Below are positions 29,351-32,434 of a stretch of 32,434 bases of DNA, piece after piece. Within the stretch, counting starts at the first letter, position 1. Each line of letters begins with the position of its first letter. The position numbers and the translations under genes are program-made. Origin of the DNA: Euprymna scolopes (Eukaryota > Mollusca > Cephalopoda > Sepiida > Sepiolidae); NCBI GenBank assembly GCA_024364805.1, contig CM044506.1, positions 28,358,580 through 28,391,013 on the forward strand. The letters are read 5' to 3'. The notes beneath the pieces are model-generated. The model was not told where the DNA came from, did no database searches, and saw only the letters and a program-made list of their open reading frames with translations.

Positions 29351-29928
29351 CTACAGTAGCGGGCAAAAAAAAAAAAAATCACCAAATACATGTCGTTAGT
29401 AGCTAAAGAGTGCCCCATCTATACTGTCAGAGACATAGTTGATTAAAGCACAGTCCTGATTTAAAGGAAAACAATAGAGAAAGTATAAGTAACTAACACA
29501 GTGTTGCAAGATTAATCTAAAGCACATGAAGGCCTAATCAACTGATTCTAGACTGCGCTCTCTAGTCAAAGGGAAGCTGTTACAAATGTAGACCCCAAGT
29601 CCTTGCATATATCTGTCACAGTTCTTACAGCAGTGAAGGAGGTATCCCATCATGCTAAAGTAATTAGAAAGGATTGAAAAGTGTAAGTTGCCAGAATATC
29701 TGGAGAGTTTACTAGGAAAAAAGATCTTAGATCATCTAGGTTACTTTTAAGTACATGGATATTTGTGAATGCAAGCCTCAAGGGAGGAGGTGAATTGGTT
29801 TTGTTGAGGTTGTTGTCTGGTAATAAAAATAGCGAATAAAGTTGATTTTAATGTAAGAACTGTTACGTTTTTATTGATGCCTGCAGTTTGTGACATTAAA
29901 CTTATAATTCCAATTCAAAAATACTTAC
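29351..29928. other. Intronic stretch without recognised features
   Basis: Unique-looking sequence between the LINE and the exon at 29929. No repeat, RNA gene or additional exon with convincing splice sites was recognised. Confidence 0.5.
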
Positions 29929-30038
29929 TGTTTTTCCTGGCACGGTATACGCTAATTTAATTCCCTCCGACAAAACTGGTCCATCTCCTTCAGCTGCTTT
30001 CAATTCAGCCTCTGTTGTTTCAGATACAAGTTCAATTT
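29929..30038 (-). CDS. Candidate internal coding exon of an unidentified host gene
   Basis: The minus strand has a strong acceptor (CGTTTGTTTTTCAG ending at 30039) and donor (GTAAGT at 29928-29923). The 110-bp exon is open in one frame beginning with two bases of a split codon, then 36 codons: [20 protein letters not shown], then [16 protein letters not shown]. It ends in phase 0 and joins in frame to the terminal exon at 23660-23737. The peptide is acidic, hydrophilic and unlike any transposon protein here. Upstream exons would lie to the right, outside the window or unrecognised in 30040-32434. The protein family is not recognised. Possibly a trafficking, cytoskeletal or regulatory protein tail, but this is not supported by any motif. 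Confidence 0.68.
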
Positions 30039-30300
30039 CTGAAAAACAAACGATTTGTAAATGTAGAGAAAATTGCAAGGAGTGCGAATATTACCCACCT
30101 TAAAAATTCCAACATGCAAATCTTTTATTAAAGTCAAAAAATAGATTTATCATCGTTTAGTTGAAGCAGTTGTCTATGCAAACATGCTTATTATCACCAA
30201 ACACAAGTAGTTTGTTCAATTCATAAGTAATTTTGTCAAAGTAAGAACTTTATCATCTGTAAAAACATTTAAATTTATTAAAAACTCATTAGTGTTTAAG

Positions 30301-30337
<37 letters not shown>
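30301..30337. repeat. (TA)n microsatellite
   Basis: An uninterrupted TA run of about 17 units in the intron upstream of the exon at 29929. Confidence 0.97.
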
Positions 30338-30340
<3 letters not shown>

Positions 30341-30483
30341 TATTAGGATAATAAAAATTAAATATATAGTTTAGATCAATTCACATAGAATCTTATTTCA
30401 ACTGCAAATAATAAGCTGGATATTTCACAATTATATAGAGTTTATAAATGTATTTAGTTCAAGATTTTTAGTATCTATTTATC

Positions 30484-30494
30484 ATACTAGTAGG
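30484..30494. repeat. Target-site duplication, left (SINE-like copy 3)
   Basis: ATACTAGTAGG, exactly repeated at 30778-30788. Confidence 0.9.
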
Positions 30495-30777
30495 TTGGTT
30501 CGTTGGTTGGTTGTGTTTGTTTTACAGCATATCAACCCTTTTCAGGTTATTTAATGCCGAATCCAGTGATTTTGAAGAAAAAATTTTTAATAGAATATAT
30601 TTGTTGTTTTCAAGTCGGTTTCTATTTAACCCATAGTTGGGACCCTAACAGGTACTACCACTCCGGGTCAGAGTGCACCTGGGAGCAATGGCAATTAAGG
30701 GGTGGCTCCACACTCCCCAAAGCTTGCAAGCTGAGGCCTCACCATCGGATATAGTTTAAGGTCATATCCAGGACCAT
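30495..30777 (-). mobile_element. SINE-like element, copy 3 (complete)
   Basis: Same structure as 22493-22761 and 24350-24623: TTGGTTCGTTGGTTGGTTG, then the hairpin ACAGCATATCAACC with AGGTTATTTAATGCCG, GGGACCCTAACAGGTACTAC, CACTCCGGGTCAGAGTGCAC, CCATCGGATATAGTTTAAGG and GGTCATATCCAGGACC. The exact 11-bp duplication ATACTAGTAGG flanks it. It lies in the intron right of the exon at 29929. Three copies within 8.3 kb, each with its own different duplication, show independent insertions. Confidence 0.9.
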
Positions 30778-30788
30778 ATACTAGTAGG
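30778..30788. repeat. Target-site duplication, right (SINE-like copy 3)
   Basis: Exact copy of 30484-30494. Confidence 0.9.
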
Positions 30789-31394
30789 ACTGGAGCAAAA
30801 GTGTAACATATTTCTAATAAAACTTCCATATCTATCATCAGTTTCCCCTCCCTCTTCTCCTCCAGTCCATACATTAGATAGACACACACGCACAATTTTA
30901 TAAATTACTCAAGTATACTGAGTCAGCATCCAAAAATAAGTCCTTGCCAAAAATCAGTTACTTCCATTTAGTTATATCAAATAACTGAAAAACAGACAAC
31001 CCCACCCCACTGACAAAATCTGCATCAATTTAGTACAAAACAGAAAAAAAAATTTTTTTTTTTTTTTAATTAAATTTTGGATATTATTTACCCAGAGGAA
31101 CGTCAATCTAGAAAATATCAACTTTGTGAATGTCTATTTTGTAGTTATAAAATTTTAGCTGGATATGTTAACATATATATAGATAACTGCCTTTTATATA
31201 ATGAATTATCTATAATAATAATTTATATTCAAAACAACAATGGATTTATTTTTACTATGAAAATTGCTTCATGAAACGCATGAAGCCACTTGATGTAAAT
31301 AGCTAACAAGAACAAAAGATGATTATCACAAAGCCAGGAAGATGCCTATTGACTTTAGTCTTGAAAAAAAGAAAAAAAAATAGGCTATAGGTAG
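30789..31394. other. No gene seen
   Basis: AT-rich sequence with a poly-A/poly-T junction at 31045-31067. No exon with convincing splice sites was found here, although upstream exons of the minus-strand gene would be expected somewhere to the right. Confidence 0.45.
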
Positions 31395-31960
31395 AAGGAA
31401 AACAGTTAGCAAGAAGAGTTTCACAAATCTTCAGTTCTTGGAAAGAAACTTTTGAAAAAAAAAAAAAATCTATATTACAAATGAGATAACAAAACCGTGA
31501 ACTAATGAAGACTACTAGACCAACGAGTCAAACGAGCTGGAACAAAGAATAAAGAACACATGCCATAATAGTATTTATTTAAAAAAAAACTAAGACTAGC
31601 AACAGTGAGAAAAGTTTCAGAAGAAGAAACCAAATTACATGCACTTCTGCATTTTATCAAGAACCCTAAAATGGAAAAGAGATTCACCAGCTCAAATATG
31701 AAAACAGTACTCCATACATGGTCTGATATTAGATTTGCAGAGATAGAAAATAGCCTTCTGTGTGAGAAAGTGTTTAAAATGATAGAGAGAACCAACTTCA
31801 TAAGAAGCAGAAAGAGCATTGAATCTAACATATGAATTCCAAAAAAGATTTGATGAAAAAGAAAGACCAAAAAATTTCAGAATCAATTTCTCCTCAAGAG
31901 TAGAGCCATCCATAAGAATATCAGAAAGAAAACGATTGAAATACAGAAATTAAGTTTAAT
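31395..31960 (-). mobile_element. LINE reverse transcriptase fossil, another subfamily
   Basis: The minus strand from 31913 reads MDGSTLEEKLILKFFGLSFS, SNLFWNSYVRFN, KAIFYLCKSNIRPCMEYCFH, then, in a second frame, FLNKYYYGMCSLFFVPARLT and RWSSSLH, and near 31440 a degenerate FFPRT block. These are the ordered C-terminal blocks of a non-LTR reverse transcriptase related to, but distinct from, the 17289 family (MDGS...LEEK start, YYYGMCS). It is 5'-truncated and frame-broken. Confidence 0.85.
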
Positions 31961-32054
31961 AATTACAAATCCTTCTAGTAAATCTTCAGAGTAAACAAAG
32001 GTTATCCAGGCAGGTTACTATAAAGAACAAATTATCTGTTTCTTCAAAACAAAC

Positions 32055-32434
32055 AGAAAAAAAATGATATCCATTGCATAAAGAAAAAAAAAATGATATC
32101 CTTTGTATAAAGAAAAAAAAATGATATCCTTTGCATAAAGAAAAAAAATGATATCTTTTGCATAAAGAAAAAAAATGATATCCTTTGCATAAAGAAAAAA
32201 AATGATATCCTTTGCATAAAGAAAAAAAAATGATATCCTTTGCATAAAGAAAAAAAAATGATATCCTTTGCATAAAGAAAAAAAATGATATCCTTTGCAT
32301 AAAGAAAAAAAATGATATCCTTTGCATAATGAAAAAAAATGATATCTTTTGCATAAAGAAAAAAAATGATATCCATTTCATGGAGAAAAAAATTATATCC
32401 TTTGCATAAAGAAAAAAAAATGATATCTTTTGCA
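32055..32434. repeat. 27-bp minisatellite running off the window edge
   Basis: About 14 tandem copies of TGATATCCTTTGCATAAAG followed by 7-9 A. Most differences are in the A-run length (26-28 bp units) or CTTTG versus CATTG/TTTTG. Because 27 is a multiple of three, two or three frames stay open on the minus strand and give repetitive false proteins (MQRISFFF and AKDIIFFLY types). Each unit holds GATATC and a TTATGCAAAG octamer-like phrase on the minus strand. The array continues beyond 32434. Confidence 0.95.

Larger units (their letters stand above)
23738..29928 (-). other. Inferred intron, 6.2 kb, filled with mobile elements
   Basis: Bounded by a GTAAGT donor (29928 down to 29923) and a TTTCCAG acceptor (to 23738) on the minus strand. 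It contains SINE-like copies, a tandem array, the complete 5S-derived SINE, and the LINE with its Penelope-like insertion. Both large retroelements lie in the same orientation as the gene. The inference depends on the two flanking exon calls. Confidence 0.55.

Noticed and set aside
31986-32381. 110-131 codon repetitive proteins on the minus strand
   Set aside because: The 27-bp unit leaves frames open; the reading is low-complexity in every frame and begins inside the array.

Overview
The window is non-coding, AT-rich animal DNA, most likely from a cephalopod-like mollusc (octopus or squid relative). The evidence is spliceosomal introns, mariner and non-LTR retrotransposon fossils of kinds common in molluscs, SINEs with a head resembling mollusc 5S rRNA, a Penelope-like retroelement, and long A/T and microsatellite tracts. 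The species assignment is an inference. There is no operon, CRISPR array, or intact RNA gene. There is one assembly gap (12432-12534).

Layout. 1-700: mariner fossil lacking its catalytic core. 1283-1760, 6395-6752, 7160-7528 and 18273-18525: four relics of one inverted-arm family with a tRNA-like interior; the first shares its end with the Penelope-like element further right. 3205-8262: a GC-richer island, a 45-bp-arm hairpin, 5S-derived SINE copies, a 315-bp AT tandem array and a large inverted repeat. 10100-13280: LINE fragments, a mariner fossil and a second LINE type interrupted by a 5S-derived copy. 15000-17720: another 5S-derived copy, an inverted pair of unknown repeats and two back-to-back LINE 3' pieces. 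19395-21150: LINE piece, possible hAT-type MITE, second mariner fossil. 22490-30780: three copies of a SINE-like family with clear target-site duplications, a GA tract, a ~150-bp tandem array, a complete 5S-derived SINE with an 11-bp duplication, and a Penelope-like element inserted into a LINE with a 10-bp duplication. 31390-32434: another LINE fragment and a 27-bp minisatellite running off the edge.

The only host-gene evidence is two minus-strand exons, 29929-30038 and 23660-23737. They have good splice sites, compatible phase and a stop codon, and would form the 3' end of a gene that enters from the right. The 6.2-kb intron between them holds most of the best-preserved mobile elements. I do not recognise the protein.

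The strongest candidates for something undescribed are the 5S-rRNA-headed SINE family, the SINE-like family with a conserved terminal hairpin, and the inverted-arm Penelope-related elements that keep a hammerhead-like core beside a tRNA-like segment.
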